The notes under the pieces were generated by a model. That model was not told the DNA's origin. It ran no database searches and saw only the letters and a program-made list of their open reading frames with translations. The position numbers and the translations under genes were made by a program. From assembly GCA_027297085.1 (NCBI GenBank), contig JAPUIL010000113.1, positions 1 to 10,193 of the forward strand: 10,193 nt of DNA, given 5' to 3'. Positions 8,231 through 10,193 of the stretch are shown here, piece after piece (the stretch's first letter is position 1; each line of letters starts with the position of its first letter). This DNA is from Verrucomicrobiota bacterium. GTDB lineage: Bacteria; Verrucomicrobiota; Verrucomicrobiia; Opitutales; UBA2995.

Positions 8231-8392
8231 TAGTCCAACTTTTCGCAGACAAGAATCCTCCTCGTCCTCCTACTTTTCCTTTTACTTTGTATTTCGCATG
8301 AGCGGCTTTACGCCGCGATTTAATTGTACATTCGCAGAAAGATCGCCGCGTAAAGCCGCTCCCACAATTCGAATACCACGAAGTGCTTACCC
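8231..8392. other. Convergent intergenic gap holding a REPIN-like element
   Basis: This is the gap between the 3' ends of the broken dehydratase gene and the broken cytochrome gene. It contains no plausible ORF. Its central part is the REP pair listed separately. A pyrimidine-rich stretch (8256-8295) precedes the element. A hairpin with a T-run typical of an intrinsic terminator was not seen other than the REP structure itself. Confidence 0.6.
8300..8365. repeat. REPIN-like inverted pair of REP sequences
   Basis: The left arm at 8300-8319 (GAGCGGCTTTACGCCGCGAT) and the right arm at 8342-8361 are reverse complements with one mismatch in 20, separated by a 22-base loop. The left arm is itself a small hairpin (GCGGC, TTTAC loop, GCCGC); the mismatch puts one unpaired position in the right arm's stem. 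Read on the minus strand, the right arm is preceded by GTGG (8362-8365), the tetranucleotide typical of REP sequences mobilised by RAYT (Y1-type REP-associated) transposases. The left arm has GCAT at the equivalent place. Two REPs in opposite orientation form a REPIN. Placement between two convergent 3' ends is typical and may let it serve as a bidirectional terminator or mRNA stabiliser. No RAYT gene is in the window. Confidence 0.75.
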
Positions 8393-10193
8393 TTACTCCA
8401 AACCATCCAGATACCCCACCAGATCGAGAAGCTCTTTCTTCGTCATCGTCATATCCAATCCCGCGGGCATCAGCGAGACAGAACCGGGTTGAATCGTTTT
8501 AATGGACGACCTCGCAATGGGCTTTGCCATAGCAGTGGCATCCAGTAGGAAAACGGTATCAGCCGTTTCGCGCTGAATGTCGCCCAGAAGCGTCTGCCCG
8601 TCGTGAGTCTGAATCTCGTACGGTTCATAATCACGGGCAAGAGTGAGACCCGGAAATAGAATGGATTCCAAAAGATCGCGACCGGTCCGAATGCTACCGA
8701 TAGTGCTCAGTTCCGGGCCAACCTCCCGGCCATCGGCGCCAATCTTGTGGCAAGTGATACAGGCGCCTTTGCCAGACAGAAATACGGCTTTCCCGTTGGA
8801 AACTTCCGTGGCTTCCAATTCACTTTCGAGTTCGGCAAGGCGTTTCTCACGTTGGCCTTCCCGTTCAAGCAAGCTTTCAACAAACGGTTCAGCCTTTTTG
8901 TAAACCTCAAGCGGGTACCGCAGCAACATCCGTTTCAATTCCGCAGGCAAAAGGACATTGGCGGAACCCGACCTTTCAAGAGCTTCCACCAAGGCAAGGC
9001 CGGTATCGGTACCGCGCGATCCCTCGAATATGTTTAACAGGATCGGCAGTTCCAGGGGCCCCGCATCCTGGATCAGGCTGACAGTTTCGAGAACTTGATC
9101 TTCGGACAGATCGATACCCGCCAGAATGGTGGCTGCCTCAATTCGTCCGCCTTCGAGATTGCCTGAGCTAAGTAATTGTTTTAACAATACAAACGCCTTT
9201 TTACTCAACGGACCTTTTTTATGCGATACAGCGGCAAGGGCCTTTATCCTTATTAACGACGGGCGAGTTCGATCATCCGCAATCGCGCGCAAGTGACTAT
9301 CAAAGTCCGAAGACTCGATTTTAGAAAGCGCTGTCAAAACACCTGACACAATTTCCGGCTGAGGACTCCTGATTGCGGCTAGGATTGCTTCCTTCCAACT
9401 AACATGAAGCGGTACCAGGGTTGGGCTTTGTGAGATCAACGAAAATGCGAGCTAGTTTGTCGTGACATCGCTGGAGGCGATCAGTCGGCCAACAAATTTC
9501 CGCATGCTCTCCGACTGAAGAAAAAGAGGCGCAAGCTCCTTGATGGCCGCTAGCCGGTTTTCCGTAAGCTTGCCGATTCGGCGCCACTTTTGAAATGTTT
9601 GAGCAATACTGCCGGCCCACTCAGGGTGATCCTTGCTTATGGACACAGCCGTTGCAGACAGGCTTCCATGTTTCGACCCAAGGCGCTTCATCACCGTTTC
9701 CGCTTTGAGCTGCGAACCCGACATTCCATTCAATGCCCACAACACCCGTCTTTGCGCCAAGGAAGAGGAGCCTACAAGGCCGGCGGCTGTTTCTTCAAAG
9801 CCGGCGATTTCAACCAAGGCATAAATCGCAACATGCTCCATCGTCCTGCTCAGTTGCCGGGACAAATAATTCAGCAGTGCGTCAACCGCTTTCTGATCAC
9901 CTAACCGTCCAAGGGCTCTCGCCGCTGCCATCTGAACAGGCAAAGTCCGGTCTTCGAGAAGAAGTTGAATGAGCGACTGCAAGCTCGTTCAGTTTTTCCA
10001 TCACTGCGCCCACAACGTCATTGATCGCGCTCAGCTCTTCGGCGTACCTGCGAATAGCGACCGGATTCCCAAAGTATTGGCGATTTGGGTACAGCCAAGG
10101 GTGGATTGCCCCGCCGGGAAACGAATCCAAAGACTTATCGGCATAGTATTCCGCATGCTGATTGCCTGATGACTCCAATTGATAGCCCCTGAG
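8393..10193 (-). pseudogene. Broken PVC-type HEAT-repeat c-type cytochrome; 5' part outside window
   Basis: The minus strand carries one protein in three pieces. From the right edge to about 9983, the frame reads RGYQLESSGNQHAEYY ... AVMEKLNEL with no stop. One surplus base (CTTGCAG where CTGCAG would keep the frame, about 9979-9985) shifts reading into QSLIQLLLEDRTLPVQMAA, a HEAT-repeat region that runs to an in-frame TAG at 9452-9454. After that TAG the same frame continues (LAFSLISQSPTL) through more helical repeats to TAA at 8393. The C-terminal part has a Glu/Arg/Lys-rich helix, then the haem motif CITCH (8747-8761) in GKGACITCHKIG, VGPELSTIG, and SLMPAGLD with the likely distal Met ligand. 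This is the Pirellula/Verrucomicrobium-type haem-binding domain. Intact relatives usually have an N-terminal propeller dehydrogenase-like domain and are exported for electron transfer in carbohydrate oxidation. The first roughly 70 visible residues were not assigned to a family. Confidence 0.75.

Noticed and set aside
8747..8761. CITCH as a zinc-binding motif
   Set aside because: The surrounding GKGAC..CHKIG, VGPEL and distal SLMPAG match the PVC-type c-haem domain, so a haem site is the better reading.
1..10193. CRISPR arrays, tRNA or rRNA genes, insertion sequences, phage genes
   Set aside because: No regularly spaced repeats, no cloverleaf-like segments noticed and no transposase or phage motifs in any frame read.

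Overview
The window looks like a chromosomal piece of a PVC-superphylum bacterium, most likely a Verrucomicrobiota member. The best taxonomic clue is the right-hand gene, which has the HEAT-repeat plus C-terminal CxxCH haem domain of the 'Pirellula/Verrucomicrobium type'. Supporting clues are a Tat-exported enolase-superfamily sugar-acid dehydratase, a secreted TolB/CehA-type protein, a propeller sensor, and weak or absent Shine-Dalgarno sequences. This assignment rests on recognising families, not on a search.

Layout. Positions 1-2327 (minus) hold the N-terminal 775 codons of a signal-transduction protein: signal peptide, Reg_prop propeller repeats, Y_Y_Y domain and the start of a membrane helix. 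Its output domain lies beyond the left edge. Upstream on the same strand, 103 bp away, is an intact secreted 810-residue protein (2431-4863): a PD40/TolB-like propeller, a beta-sandwich linker and a CehA/McbA-type PHP metallohydrolase domain. A divergent intergenic region of about 0.3 kb carries inverted and direct repeats. It leads to an intact plus-strand B12-binding radical SAM protein (5164-6954, possibly from 5065).

The right third is different. A plus-strand D-galactonate-dehydratase-like gene (7024-8230) is broken by an in-frame TAG and a frameshift. Convergent to it is a PVC-type HEAT/cytochrome gene (8393 to the right edge, minus), broken by an in-frame TAG and a one-base insertion. 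Between their 3' ends is a REPIN-like pair of inverted REP sequences (8300-8365). About 7 kb of the left part reads without any lesion, while the right 3.2 kb has at least four, so the damage is localised. This suggests gene decay more than uniform sequencing error, but read-level data are needed.

How the genes may work together: the sensor and the secreted metallohydrolase could be a sensing/degradation pair. The dehydratase and the cytochrome protein look like remnants of a periplasmic carbohydrate-oxidation locus. No CRISPR array, rRNA, tRNA, transposase, phage gene or clear defence system was seen.
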